DNA of 64,000 nucleotides, from positions 62,001 to 126,000 of the forward strand of contig MKTY01000009.1 in assembly GCA_001898485.1 (NCBI GenBank), in the 5' to 3' direction. Source of the DNA: Sphingobacteriales bacterium 46-32 (GTDB taxonomy: Bacteria; Bacteroidota; Bacteroidia; Chitinophagales; Chitinophagaceae). Shown here in pieces: positions 8,840 through 17,710 of the stretch (position 1 is the stretch's first letter; the number at the start of each line of letters is the position of its first letter). The notes beneath the pieces are model-generated. The model made no database searches and was not told the origin of the DNA. It saw nothing but the letters and a program-made list of their open reading frames with translations. The position numbers were made by a program, and so were the translations under genes.

Positions 8840-9496
8840 ATGAAATTTTTTATTGATACAGCCAATCTGGCGCAGATCAAAGAAGCCCATGAGTTAGGAA
8901 TTCTGGATGGGGTAACTACCAATCCATCGCTGATGGCCAAAGAAGGTATTAAAGGAACAGATGCTGTGCAGAACCATTACAAGACCATTTGCGAGCTGGT
9001 AGATGGTGGTGATGTAAGTGCCGAAGTAATATCAACTGATTTTGATGGCATCGTTGAAGAAGGTAAAAAACTCGCAGCCATCCATCCCAATATCGTGGTA
9101 AAGGTACCAATGATCAAAGATGGTGTAAAAGCGCTGCGCTGGTTTACTGAAAATGGTATCCGTACCAATTGTACACTGGTATTTTCGGCAGGTCAGGCTA
9201 TTCTGGCAGCTAAAGCCGGCGCTACTTACGTTTCACCTTTTATCGGTCGTATTGATGACAGCAGCTGGGATGGTATTGAACTGATTGCCCAGATCTCGCA
9301 GATATATTCTATTCAGGGGTTCAAGACAGAAATCCTGGCCGCTTCAATCCGCAACGCACTGCATATCGTAAAATGCGCCGAAGCCGGTGCCGATGTATGT
9401 ACCTGTCCGCTTGATTCAATTCTTGGTTTGCTCAAACATCCTTTGACAGATATCGGTCTGGCCAAGTTCCTGGAAGATGCGAAGAAATTTGCGTGA
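8840..9496 (+). CDS. fsa: Fructose-6-phosphate aldolase / small transaldolase
   Basis: A 218-residue enzyme of the Fsa/TalC/MipB class of small transaldolases, class I Schiff-base enzymes of the non-oxidative pentose phosphate pathway or fructose-6-phosphate cleavage. The opening MKFFIDTANL, the GVTTNPSLMAKEG block and the Schiff-base lysine at residue 88 (VVKVP) are all present. An in-frame upstream ATG at 8792 would add 16 residues, but it lies inside the -7 box, so 8840 is chosen. Whether the main activity is aldolase or transaldolase cannot be settled from sequence. Confidence 0.95.
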   Translation: MKFFIDTANLAQIKEAHELGILDGVTTNPSLMAKEGIKGTDAVQNHYKTICELVDGGDVSAEVISTDFDGIVEEGKKLAAIHPNIVVKVPMIKDGVKALRWFTENGIRTNCTLVFSAGQAILAAKAGATYVSPFIGRIDDSSWDGIELIAQISQIYSIQGFKTEILAASIRNALHIVKCAEAGADVCTCPLDSILGLLKHPLTDIGLAKFLEDAKKFA

Positions 9497-9509
9497 TAAT
9501 TGATTCCCA

Positions 9510-9560
9510 TTTCTATAAAGCAAAAGGCATCTATGACAGATGCCTTTTGCTTTATAGAAA
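9510..9560. terminator. Bidirectional hairpin terminator with 22-base perfect arms
   Basis: Arms at 9510-9531 and 9539-9560 are perfectly complementary over 22 bases around a seven-base loop. They contain GCAAAAGGCATC and GATGCCTTTTGC and carry A/T tracts on both sides. The hairpin sits between the convergent aldolase gene and the NHL lipoprotein gene and can serve both strands. Confidence 0.85.
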
Positions 9561-9576
9561 CATTATAAGCGTTTTT

Positions 9577-10944
9577 CTAATCAATAATAATCTTTTTGAT
9601 TTTTGGAAGCGTTGAACCACTGCAAACAATTACCAAATCGCCGTTTTTGTCAAACTGTAGACTGACCGGATAATCTATTTTTGCATTTTGCAGATTCCCG
9701 TCGACGTCGCCTTCACCAGCCGTTCCAACCAGGGTAGACACAGTGCCATTGTCATAAACTCTTATTCGGTTATTCATCGCTTCTGCCATATAGATTTTCC
9801 CATCAGGTCCTACTTCTATATCCCATATCAGGTTAAACCTGGCCTGGGCGGCGGGCCCATCTACTGCAATTGATGTATTGCCTCCTGCCAGGGTACTCAT
9901 TATCCCGGTTGTGAGATCCAGTCTTCTAAGAAAAGATGCTTTTGTATTTCCTCCACGAGGGCCATAAATATTTCCGAAATAGAGATATTTTTCGTCTTTA
10001 TCAACGGTGATATTACCATACATATTAAATGATGCTACGCTGGTGTCACCATCAATATACCAGTTACTGTTGCTGTTCATAAAATCATATTTGGTAAAAA
10101 GGCTCCATATCAGTGAGCCATTGTAGTCAAGCTTGTATATATAATTATAATTGTTAGTTGCATATATCGCAGTAGGAGTAGCTGCGACAGCAAAAATCTG
10201 CTGATTTTCAAAAGTTGCAAGTGTAGTTACAACTCCTGCAGGAGTAACACGACGAATAGCGCCGGGAACACCGGCATCTGCAACATAGATATTACCATCT
10301 CTGCCCATAGACAGATATTCAGGATATCGGAATCCAGCTGCTGCACCCGTACCGTCCACGATCCCTCGTTGATCATTACCTGCTAAAAGAGATACCATAC
10401 CTGCAGCACTTACCTTACGTAATTTTGGTGCCGGGAAGTGCCCCAGATAATAATTGTTATCGGCATCAATGGCTATTCCCGCCAACTGATCAAATTTGGC
10501 GGTGTTAATTGGGCCGTCTTCCATCCCTTTTATGCCATTTGTAACTGATACCAACTCATAACTGTATTGGTAAGCAAATTCAGGTCCTTCAGTTGCTTTC
10601 CCATTGATAGTAACTTCTACTTTCCCGGATCCGCAACGGGCTGGAATCTTTGCGGTGACTCTGTTGGCACCTTGCTCAAGAATAGTACACTCCTTTCCGT
10701 TTACTTTAACAACAATGCTGCCTGCAGAAACCGGAAAATTCTGTCCGGAAATAATAATCTCAGTGTTTTTAGGGCCTGAAAGTGAGCCGGTTGAGCTGGT
10801 GAATTCCGAAATACTCGGAACTGGCGGTTCTTTATCATCTTTTTTGCTACAGCTACTGGGCAATATTACTAATGCAGCTGCAAACAGGCACAGAAAGGAG
10901 ATAGAAAACAAACGGGTGAGTGATCTTTGGGAAGTAACTTGCAT
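9577..10944 (-). CDS. IPT/TIG and NHL-repeat surface lipoprotein
   Basis: A 455-residue predicted lipoprotein. The signal peptide ends at LPSSC with the lipid-modified cysteine near residue 32. An IPT/TIG immunoglobulin-like domain follows (about 42-128), then six-bladed NHL-like beta-propeller repeats recognisable by AGIAIDADNNYYLG, MGRDGNIYVADAG and EVGPDGKIYMAEAMNNRIRVYD. Such proteins are common in Bacteroidota and are usually outer-membrane or surface exposed; specific ligands are unknown. No operon partner is evident. Function beyond domain content is not inferable. Confidence 0.88.
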   Translation of the reverse strand: MQVTSQRSLTRLFSISFLCLFAAALVILPSSCSKKDDKEPPVPSISEFTSSTGSLSGPKNTEIIISGQNFPVSAGSIVVKVNGKECTILEQGANRVTAKIPARCGSGKVEVTINGKATEGPEFAYQYSYELVSVTNGIKGMEDGPINTAKFDQLAGIAIDADNNYYLGHFPAPKLRKVSAAGMVSLLAGNDQRGIVDGTGAAAGFRYPEYLSMGRDGNIYVADAGVPGAIRRVTPAGVVTTLATFENQQIFAVAATPTAIYATNNYNYIYKLDYNGSLIWSLFTKYDFMNSNSNWYIDGDTSVASFNMYGNITVDKDEKYLYFGNIYGPRGGNTKASFLRRLDLTTGIMSTLAGGNTSIAVDGPAAQARFNLIWDIEVGPDGKIYMAEAMNNRIRVYDNGTVSTLVGTAGEGDVDGNLQNAKIDYPVSLQFDKNGDLVIVCSGSTLPKIKKIIID

Positions 10945-11082
10945 AGGGCTGAAAATTGATATGTAAAAGTTGCACTTATTGTTGAATAAAACAACATTTT
11001 ACCGACGATTTGATTTTTTTGCCATTAGGCATTGGGTAGAAAAATGTAGCTGGAGCACTATCTCATTTGAAATCAAGGGAGC

Positions 11083-11442
11083 CTATAAATCCGGGTCTGG
11101 CAATATTTTGATCCAGATTGTTCGTTCAATGTGCAGAGCCGTTTTGTTTCTGAGTATGGCAGTAATGGTTATCTTTTTTCCCTTGAAATCGGCAGGAATT
11201 ACCAGGTTGTTTCCCAAAAAATAGCAATCAGACGATCTGAATTCCAATTCTTTATCAGTGAGCGGCAGCCAGCGTCCATTGCTTTGCAGGCCATCTACAT
11301 TGATGTAATTGTGAGTGCCTTTTTTGAGGCTGTCGGTATATAAATGGAAAGCAATACTGTCAACCTGTTGGGCTTTCAGCGGCTGGCCGGGCATTAATCC
11401 GATAAATAAAGCGAGTAAAGCTATACGCATACGCCTGTACAT
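11083..11442 (-). CDS. Small secreted protein of unknown function
   Basis: About 119 residues from the start at 11442 (MYRRMRIALLALF), with a clear signal peptide cleaved near KAQQ. A longer frame reaches 11526, but its extra N-terminus is charged and precedes the signal peptide, so the shorter start is preferred; ATG at 11430 is also possible. The mature part looks all-beta (DSIAFHLYTDSLKKGTHNYINVDG, given here as an excerpt) and matches no family I recognise. It is flanked by a terminator on its upstream side. Confidence 0.65.
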   Translation of the reverse strand: MYRRMRIALLALFIGLMPGQPLKAQQVDSIAFHLYTDSLKKGTHNYINVDGLQSNGRWLPLTDKELEFRSSDCYFLGNNLVIPADFKGKKITITAILRNKTALHIERTIWIKILPDPDL

Positions 11443-11534
11443 TATATTATTCAGATGCAAATGAGAGGCAAAATGTACGATCCGTTTTATAGTTAACATT
11501 TCTTTTTGCCGGCGGGAGTATTCCAAAGCTAAGA

Positions 11535-11558
11535 AAAAGGGCCCGTATGGGCCCTTTT
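11535..11558. terminator. Bidirectional terminator between gdhA and small secreted gene
   Basis: Perfect stem AAAAGGGCCC/GGGCCCTTTT with loop GTAT. It is placed 25 bases after the glutamate dehydrogenase stop codon on the minus strand. Confidence 0.85.
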
Positions 11559-11582
11559 GACAATATAATGTGTGGAAACAGA

Positions 11583-13001
11583 TCAGGGGAAGATGCCGAG
11601 TTCGGCATAGCTGGTTGCTACTTTATTGATAGCAACTACATAAGCCGCTGTGCGCATATCCGGAATGTCGGGATTGTTTTTCCATTCATTCATGATCTCA
11701 TGTGTGGCAGCAATCATCGTTTCTTCGAGGCCGCTGTATACGAGGTCAACCTCATCGGCGCCGTGTACGATATACTCTTTTTCCTTGCCTCCCATTTTTT
11801 TGCCGGAAAGTGATTCAATCTGTGCCACGATATGTGAGTTCATGTTTTCGTTGAATCGTTTTTCCATACGGCCATAACGCACGTGGCTCAGGTTTTTCAG
11901 CCATTCAAAATATGATACCGTCACACCACCCGCATTGAGGTACATATCGGGTACCACCAGGGTTCCTTTTTTGGCAAATACCTCATCGGCTTCGGGTGTA
12001 AGCGGGCCATTGGCCGCTTCACCTATCAGGCGGGCCTTAATGCGGGGAGCATTTTCGCCATTGATTACGTTTTCGAGTGCCGCAGGTATCAGGATGTCGC
12101 AATCCATTTCGAGCGCTTCGGTATTTTTTGCAAAATTGCTGGCGCCGGGGAAGTTGAGGATAGAGCCGGTAGCTTTACGATGCTGGAATACCTGATCTAC
12201 ATCCAGACCTTCGCTACTCCAGATAGAGCCTTCATATTCGGCCAGTCCCACGATAATGGCGCCGGCATCCTGGAAGAACTTGGCACTGTGATAACCCACA
12301 TTACCCAATCCCTGTACCACTACGCGTTTTCCTTCTACTCCGGTAGTGAGACCGAGACGCTGCATTACATCAGGCATATTACAAACCTCACGCAGACCAA
12401 AGAATACACCCAGGCCGGTAGCTTCGCGGCGGCCACGTACACCGCCCTGCGATACCGGCTTACCGGTTACGCAGCCTGCGGCATCAATTTCGCCGGGGTG
12501 CATAGTGGTATAGGTATCAAGAATCCAGGCCATTTCGCGTTCACCGGTTCCATAGTCGGGTGCCGGTACATCGGTGCCGGGTCCGATAAATTTCTTTTTG
12601 ATCAGTTCGCTGGTATAGCGGCGTGTGATCTTTTCCAGCTCAAAAGGAGAATATTCGCGCGGGTTGATCTTGATGCCACCCTTACCACCACCAAAGGGAA
12701 CGTTTACGATGGCACATTTGTAGGTCATGAGGGCAGCCAGGGCCATCACTTCATCCTGATTTACCTCGGCAGCAAAACGGATACCGCCTTTACAGGGAGT
12801 TTTGTGCTGCGAATGCTGCACACGATAGGCCTCAATTACTTCAATGGTTCCATTATCACGTTTTACCGGAAACTTCATACTGTAGATGGCATTGCAGGCT
12901 TTGATCTGCTCCAGGATACCCGGATCCCATTTGGTGAATCGGGCGGCCTTATCAAAACTTTTTTCTACGGCATTAAAAAAACTGTAATGTTTGTCGGGCA
13001 T
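11583..13001 (-). CDS. gdhA: Glutamate dehydrogenase (Glu/Leu/Phe/Val family)
   Basis: A 472-residue enzyme that interconverts glutamate and 2-oxoglutarate plus ammonia. The substrate-binding PCKGGIRF (lysine 71) and the GLFV active-site motif PFGGGKGGI (lysine 107) are intact, and the Rossmann glycine motif GLGNVG appears in the second half (about residue 227). The length is slightly longer than the compact 410-450-residue bacterial enzymes. Cofactor choice (NAD or NADP) cannot be decided by eye. It lies downstream of the ccm genes on the same strand, with a 70-base gap, and ends at a strong terminator. Confidence 0.95.
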   Translation of the reverse strand: MPDKHYSFFNAVEKSFDKAARFTKWDPGILEQIKACNAIYSMKFPVKRDNGTIEVIEAYRVQHSQHKTPCKGGIRFAAEVNQDEVMALAALMTYKCAIVNVPFGGGKGGIKINPREYSPFELEKITRRYTSELIKKKFIGPGTDVPAPDYGTGEREMAWILDTYTTMHPGEIDAAGCVTGKPVSQGGVRGRREATGLGVFFGLREVCNMPDVMQRLGLTTGVEGKRVVVQGLGNVGYHSAKFFQDAGAIIVGLAEYEGSIWSSEGLDVDQVFQHRKATGSILNFPGASNFAKNTEALEMDCDILIPAALENVINGENAPRIKARLIGEAANGPLTPEADEVFAKKGTLVVPDMYLNAGGVTVSYFEWLKNLSHVRYGRMEKRFNENMNSHIVAQIESLSGKKMGGKEKEYIVHGADEVDLVYSGLEETMIAATHEIMNEWKNNPDIPDMRTAAYVVAINKVATSYAELGIFP

Positions 13002-13070
13002 GATTCAAAATTTAGTGTTCAAATAGCAAGCATATGATTCGTTAGAAATAAATACAATTAGGAGGCAGGT

Positions 13071-13289
13071 TTATTGTCCTTTCTCGAGCCGGGTCATTTT
13101 TCTATCCAGGCGTACCACATAGAGAATGAGACCGGCAAGTATGACCAGTATCACAGCTATAACTACATAGATGCGGCCATTGCTCCGCATGGTTTCACCT
13201 ATAGCTGACTGACCGGGTCCGCCCTGGGCAAAGCAGGCTGTACAGCAGAAAAGAAACAAAGCAGTAACGAGTGATCTCAATCTGTTCAT
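13071..13289 (-). CDS. CcmD-like small membrane protein
   Basis: A 72-residue protein with an N-terminal signal-like hydrophobic stretch and one strong transmembrane helix (IYVVIAVILVILAGLILYVV), ending in a basic, charged tail. Its size, topology and position, overlapping the end of ccmC by four bases, match the CcmD proteins of Bacteroidota ccm operons, which stabilise CcmC and the haem handover to CcmE. Sequence conservation in CcmD is low, so the call relies on context. Confidence 0.75.
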   Translation of the reverse strand: MNRLRSLVTALFLFCCTACFAQGGPGQSAIGETMRSNGRIYVVIAVILVILAGLILYVVRLDRKMTRLEKGQ

Positions 13290-13999
13290 GCGGATAATTT
13301 TTTTTCTTTAAACAAAGCAACTCTGATGTTGAGTGTGGTGATCCAGACGCCCAGCAGGGTCCAGCCAATGACAGCCGGATAAAATACCATACGCATGCGG
13401 CCATCGATATCCTTAAAGTTCATAGCCGGATTGCCTTCCTGACCCGGATGCAGGCTTGGCAAAAGGCGGGGAACGATCCAGATGGCCGGAAATAACATGG
13501 CGTAGGCGAAAATGTTGTAGACAGCACTGATACGCGCCCGTTTGTCCATATCCTGGATAGAGTCGCGCAGTACGAGATAGGCAAAATAGATGAGCAGGGC
13601 AATCGCAGCTCCGATCAGTTTGGGTTCACGTGCCAGTGCACCAAATGACTGAAAGGCCGGATTATTGGGATCGGCCCAGGTATAGCTCATCCAGATGGCA
13701 CCGGTAGCGTAACCCAGCAGACCAAAGACGATCCCACTGGTGGCAAACTGACGGGCATAGATATCATATTTCAGATCAAAACCGCGCAGATAATAAATGG
13801 AATAAATCACGGAAAGACTGAAAAGAATCATCATGGCAAACCACATGCATACATGAAAGTAGAGGTTGCGGATGGTTTCTTCCAGTGCCGGCAGGGAAGG
13901 TACCGGCAACAACAGCCCGCCTATGACCGTATATACCAGCAGCAACACACTGAGAATCTTCCACCAGGATTTGTACATATAATTTGCAGGACGGGTCAT
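13286..13999 (-). CDS. ccmC: Cytochrome c biogenesis protein CcmC/CcsA family (copy 1)
   Basis: A 237-residue integral membrane protein with six hydrophobic segments, of the CcmC/CcsA haem-handling family. Conserved histidines sit at the ends of helices (FHVCMWF near residue 48 and SLHPGQEGN near 178). The usual tryptophan-rich haem motif is altered: the region reads GAIWMSYTWADPNN and a longer linker leads to REPKLIG, where many relatives have a short WW.NDPK segment. It overlaps the CcmD-like gene by four bases, which suggests translational coupling. A second, very similar copy lies 186 bases upstream. Confidence 0.9.
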   Translation of the reverse strand: MTRPANYMYKSWWKILSVLLLVYTVIGGLLLPVPSLPALEETIRNLYFHVCMWFAMMILFSLSVIYSIYYLRGFDLKYDIYARQFATSGIVFGLLGYATGAIWMSYTWADPNNPAFQSFGALAREPKLIGAAIALLIYFAYLVLRDSIQDMDKRARISAVYNIFAYAMLFPAIWIVPRLLPSLHPGQEGNPAMNFKDIDGRMRMVFYPAVIGWTLLGVWITTLNIRVALFKEKKLSA

Positions 14000-14185
14000 G
14001 ATCAGATCATTAAGGAGCTAAAGTGCAGCAAAATTAAGGTGGGGCCGTTAATCCCCCGCAAAAATTAAAAAACGATAAAGGGGGGCAAAAGGTTACCTGA
14101 AATCTTCTGAAAAAGCATAATCTGTTAAATGCTGTTTAAGTTTCAGCTGCTTTTTTGAACAGGATAAAAAACAATATGTTCAAAA

Positions 14186-14926
14186 TCAGGAATCAGACAG
14201 AGGATTTTTTTGATTTTGAGATAATTTATTTTCCCGAAAAATTGCCAAACGGATTTTGAGCGTTGTTATCCATATTCCCAGTAAAGTCCAGCCGGCAATT
14301 GCAGGGTAAAATACCATAAGCATAGTACTGTCAATATCTTTTGGCTTCATGGCTGGATTACCTTCCTGTCCCGGATGAAGACTGGGCAAAAGGCGTGGTA
14401 TGATCCATATCGCCGGAAACAGCATAGCATAGGCAAAAACATTGTAGACAGCACTGACGCGTGCCCTCTTGTCCATATCCTGGATAGAGTCGCGCAGTAC
14501 CAGGTAGGCAAAATAGATCAACAGAGCAATGGCAGTACCAATGAGCTTGGGTTCCCGCGCCAGCGCCCCAAATGATTTAAAAACCGGGTTATTGGGGTCA
14601 GCCCAGGTATAGCTCATCCAGATAGCGCCAGTGGCATAACCCAATAGACCAAATAAGATGCCTGTGGTCGCAAATTGCCTTGCATAGATATCATACTTTA
14701 GGTCAAAACTCCGGAGATAGAATATAGAATAGACTATTGAAAAACTAAAAAGGGTCATCATAGCCATCCACATACATACGTGGAAGTAAAGATTCCGGAT
14801 AGTTTCTTCCAATGCCGGTAAATCAGGCACGGGAAATAATAATCCACCGACAATAGTGTAGATAAGCAAGACGACACATAATAGTTTCCACCATGTCCTG
14901 TACATATATTTTGGAGGCTGCTTCAT
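14186..14926 (-). CDS. ccmC: Cytochrome c biogenesis protein CcmC/CcsA family (copy 2)
   Basis: A 246-residue paralogue of the gene at 13286-13999, nearly identical in protein over residues 5-235 with a few extra C-terminal residues (ENKLSQNQ). The start at 14926 (MKQPPKYMY) aligns with copy 1; a longer in-frame start at 14998 adds 24 unrelated residues. At DNA level the copies differ mostly at third codon positions, and copy 2 is the more AT-rich. The same altered haem motif is present. Both copies look intact, so one may serve a distinct partner or simply be a retained duplicate. Confidence 0.9.
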   Translation of the reverse strand: MKQPPKYMYRTWWKLLCVVLLIYTIVGGLLFPVPDLPALEETIRNLYFHVCMWMAMMTLFSFSIVYSIFYLRSFDLKYDIYARQFATTGILFGLLGYATGAIWMSYTWADPNNPVFKSFGALAREPKLIGTAIALLIYFAYLVLRDSIQDMDKRARVSAVYNVFAYAMLFPAIWIIPRLLPSLHPGQEGNPAMKPKDIDSTMLMVFYPAIAGWTLLGIWITTLKIRLAIFRENKLSQNQKNPLSDS

Positions 14927-15044
14927 CCTGATGTAATTATAATAAGAGGGGGAAGGTGAATACTTTTTGAAAATTGCATACAACAAGTTCTGCTGCAATT
15001 GGTTTAACGGGAAATATCTTTTTTCAGGAAGACAAGAACAAGGC

Positions 15045-15707
15045 TTAGTCTTTCCACAAAAAAGGGAAAAGTATGACCGCCATGGTGCCTACCAGCACAT
15101 CCAGGGCACCCAGCAGCAGCAGGTCTGTTGCCTTGAAGGTAATAACCGGGTTAAAGGCTGCATTGGAGATTTTCATGAGCAGGATCAGTTGGGGGATGAT
15201 CAGCGGAAAACCCAGCACCGCCATGATCGCCGCATTTTGCTGTGCCCTTGCGGCAATGGCTGCCAGAAACGTAAAAACCATACTGAGGCTCCAGCCACCC
15301 AGCAATACCAGGCCCATAAAAGACCAGGGGCGGGCCAGTGGACTACCCATCAACAAGCTGAAAAGCAACAGACTTAAAAGGCTCATCAGCAACATGAGCA
15401 GGGAATTGAACAGCAGCTTGGCGAGTACGAAATGAGCAGGTGATACAATGGAATAAAAATAAAGCATCCGCCCGCGGCTCTCCTGCAGGAAGCTCTTGGC
15501 TACGGCATTGATACATATAAACAACTGGGTAACCCAAAACAGGCCATTCCATACCTTATGCTCCGGCTCATCGATGGCCAGGAATAATACGAAAATGGTA
15601 GCACCGATATATAACAATATGCCATAAAAGCTGTACTGCTGGCGGATTTCCAGGAGCAGGTCTTTTTTAAATAATGCGTATATGTGCCGGAATGTGTGGA
15701 TAAACAG
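15045..15707 (-). CDS. ccmB: Haem exporter subunit CcmB, non-canonical start
   Basis: A membrane protein with six hydrophobic helices matching CcmB, the transmembrane subunit of the CcmAB ABC transporter of cytochrome c maturation. Homology begins upstream of any ATG, GTG or TTG: the codons before position 15617 read YALFKKDLLLEIRQQYSFYGILL, a typical CcmB N-terminus. The in-frame stop is at 15777-15779, and the only plausible initiation codon is CTG at 15705-15707, giving 220 residues, the normal family length. TTG at 15615-15617 would delete the first helix region. The gene is therefore either CTG-initiated or has lost its start codon. Confidence 0.8.
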   Translation of the reverse strand: MFIHTFRHIYALFKKDLLLEIRQQYSFYGILLYIGATIFVLFLAIDEPEHKVWNGLFWVTQLFICINAVAKSFLQESRGRMLYFYSIVSPAHFVLAKLLFNSLLMLLMSLLSLLLFSLLMGSPLARPWSFMGLVLLGGWSLSMVFTFLAAIAARAQQNAAIMAVLGFPLIIPQLILLMKISNAAFNPVITFKATDLLLLGALDVLVGTMAVILFPFLWKD

Positions 15708-15930
15708 CGGGTTTTGTGAGCGCGAAAATAATACTAATGTATCCGGGAAATGTCTATTTTGTCGACTAAACTTTTTTTAATGAAAAAGATTAATATAGCC
15801 CAAACCAGCTAATAAAGAGTAGTTTACAAGAGAGGAAAACACTATCGGTAACGATTTAGTAATGGTGCTTACTGCACTTACTTTCATTTGATTACCTTGT
15901 AAATCATTACTGCAAATGTAATAAAATAAT
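15708..15930. other. AT-rich junction between ccmB and the IS element
   Basis: About 220 bases without a gene. It should hold the ccmB promoter on the minus strand, but I see no clear TAnnTTTG box. A weak inverted repeat (CATTTG/CAAATG, outer copies about 28 bases apart) lies near 15888-15918. Chromosome meets mobile DNA somewhere between here and 17.9 kb. Confidence 0.5.
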
Positions 15931-15932
15931 GA

Positions 15933-15965
15933 GGTCGTCTCAAAAGTACCTGAGGCGACCTTTTT
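15933..15965 (+). terminator. Terminator-like hairpin in IS left end
   Basis: Stem GGTCGTCTCA/TGAGGCGACC (one G-T pair), eight-base loop, then five T. It overlaps the left terminal inverted repeat and would stop transcription entering the IS from the left. Confidence 0.65.
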
Positions 15966-16039
15966 CGTATTTAGTGATGATCTTATTCACATATCTGTAT
16001 AAAAAGACTTGATGTTGTTAATGGTTTAGTATCGTTTTT

Positions 16040-17599
16040 GTGGCTTATTCTGTCATGGCCAGAGGTAAAACACTAAAAGTAGTCTTCAAGCAAAACTTTC
16101 AGAATCAGGGGATGCTGCTGCCTCCTGATCTGAACGATCTGATTGCTCAAAATCATCCTGTGCGTGTTGTTCATGCTGTATTGGATAAAGTGGATATCAG
16201 CCGGTTAGTACAGCAGTACAAGCCAGGCGGCACCAGCAGCTACCATCCCTGGATGCTGCTCAAAGTGTTGGTATATGCTTATATCAATAACATCTACAGC
16301 AGCCGCAAAATAGAAGAAGCTGTTTCCCAGAATATTAACTTCATGTGGCTTGCCGGCATGAGCAAGCCTGATCACAATACCATCAACCGTTTCCGTGGCC
16401 AGCGTTTGCAAAAGAGCCTGCAGCCGATCTTTACACAGGTCGTATTACTGCTGTGTGAAGAAGGTTTGTTAAGCATAAAAGACCTGTATACCGATGGAAC
16501 CAAAATAGAGGCAAACGCCAACCGCTATACTTTTGTGTGGGGCAACTCTATCAAAACCAACCGGGAGAAGATGAAGCAGCAGTTGAATGAGATGTGGCAA
16601 TACGCCCAGTCCGTAGCAGCCTCGGAACTGGACGATACCGATCCTGCAGGCTTTGATAAAATAGACAGTGAGAAGATGGCAGAGACCATTGATACTATTA
16701 ATGCGGCACTGAAGGATAAAGAAGTAGACAAAAAGATAAAGCAGAAACTCAATTACGCGAAGAATCACTGGCCTGCAGCGCTGGACAAATACGAGCAGCA
16801 GGAAAAGATCCTGGGAGAAAGCAGGAGCAGTTACAGCAAAACCGACACGGACGCGACTTTTATGCGGATGAAGGAAGACCACATGAGGAATGGTCAGTTA
16901 AAACCTGCTTATAATGTGCAGATCAGTACCAATAACCAATACATTGCCTCCTATAGTATCCATCAGAATGCCACCGACACCAATACCCTCATAGACCATG
17001 TTAGCCGGCATATCAGGCAGTTCGGACAGAAGCCAAACAATATCACCGCTGATGCTGGTTATGGCAGTGAACAGAACTACCAGTGGCTGGAGAAAAAAAG
17101 GATTACTGCTTATATTAAGTACAACCAGTTCGACCGGATGCAGCATGAGAACATCCGCAACAAGAAACCGTTTGCCGTTGACCGGCTGGAATATGATGCA
17201 GAAAAGAACCAGTACCTGTGCCCAATAGGCGAGTCAATGACACACAAGGGTTGGAAGATCGAAGAAACCAAAGGAGGATATCCGCAGATCATTGATAAGT
17301 TCCAGGCAAAGGACTGCAAAGGCTGTTTTTTGAATGGCATCTGTAATACTCAAAAGGGAGACCGGATAATAGAAGTCTCCCTGAATAATGCCCGGCTGAA
17401 AGAGGCGGCAGAAAAGCGATTAAAGAGCAAGCGGGGTATACAGAAGAGAAAGCAGCGCTGCTTCGATACCGAACCGGTGTTTGGTAATATTAAACACAAC
17501 CACCACTTCAAAAGGTTTATGCTGCGGGGCATTGAAAAAGTAACAGTTGAAACCGGCTTACTCGCCCTGGCGCACAACTTAAGAAAGAAAGCAGCCTGA
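16040..17599 (+). CDS. IS1182-family transposase
   Basis: A 519-residue DDE transposase. The N-terminal part (QGMLLPPDLNDLIAQNHPVRVV; YHPWMLLKVLVYAYINNIYSSR) is the DUF772 domain of IS1182/IS5-like transposases, and the DDE core includes DLYTDGTKIEANANRYTFVW (about residue 152), NITADAGYGSEQNY (about 337) and the late EPVFGNIKHNHHFKRF (about 485). A cysteine-rich stretch (CKGCFLNGIC, about 432) is typical of the group. An ATG at 16055 is an alternative start. The frame is undamaged, so the element may be active. Confidence 0.95.
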   Translation: MAYSVMARGKTLKVVFKQNFQNQGMLLPPDLNDLIAQNHPVRVVHAVLDKVDISRLVQQYKPGGTSSYHPWMLLKVLVYAYINNIYSSRKIEEAVSQNINFMWLAGMSKPDHNTINRFRGQRLQKSLQPIFTQVVLLLCEEGLLSIKDLYTDGTKIEANANRYTFVWGNSIKTNREKMKQQLNEMWQYAQSVAASELDDTDPAGFDKIDSEKMAETIDTINAALKDKEVDKKIKQKLNYAKNHWPAALDKYEQQEKILGESRSSYSKTDTDATFMRMKEDHMRNGQLKPAYNVQISTNNQYIASYSIHQNATDTNTLIDHVSRHIRQFGQKPNNITADAGYGSEQNYQWLEKKRITAYIKYNQFDRMQHENIRNKKPFAVDRLEYDAEKNQYLCPIGESMTHKGWKIEETKGGYPQIIDKFQAKDCKGCFLNGICNTQKGDRIIEVSLNNARLKEAAEKRLKSKRGIQKRKQRCFDTEPVFGNIKHNHHFKRFMLRGIEKVTVETGLLALAHNLRKKAA

Positions 17600-17710
17600 A
17601 AACAAGGCAGGCCCGCTTCAAAAAACTTCCATCCCTGGTCTCCGCACACAAAATTTTATTCTTCCCGGGGCTTTTGCTATTACACTCCATATACCGTCGT
17701 AAATGAAAAA

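Noticed and set aside
12180-13037. Long open frame of 285 codons on the plus strand
   Set aside because: It is antisense to the glutamate dehydrogenase gene, whose conserved motifs show the minus strand is coding; no protein-like motifs are seen in it.
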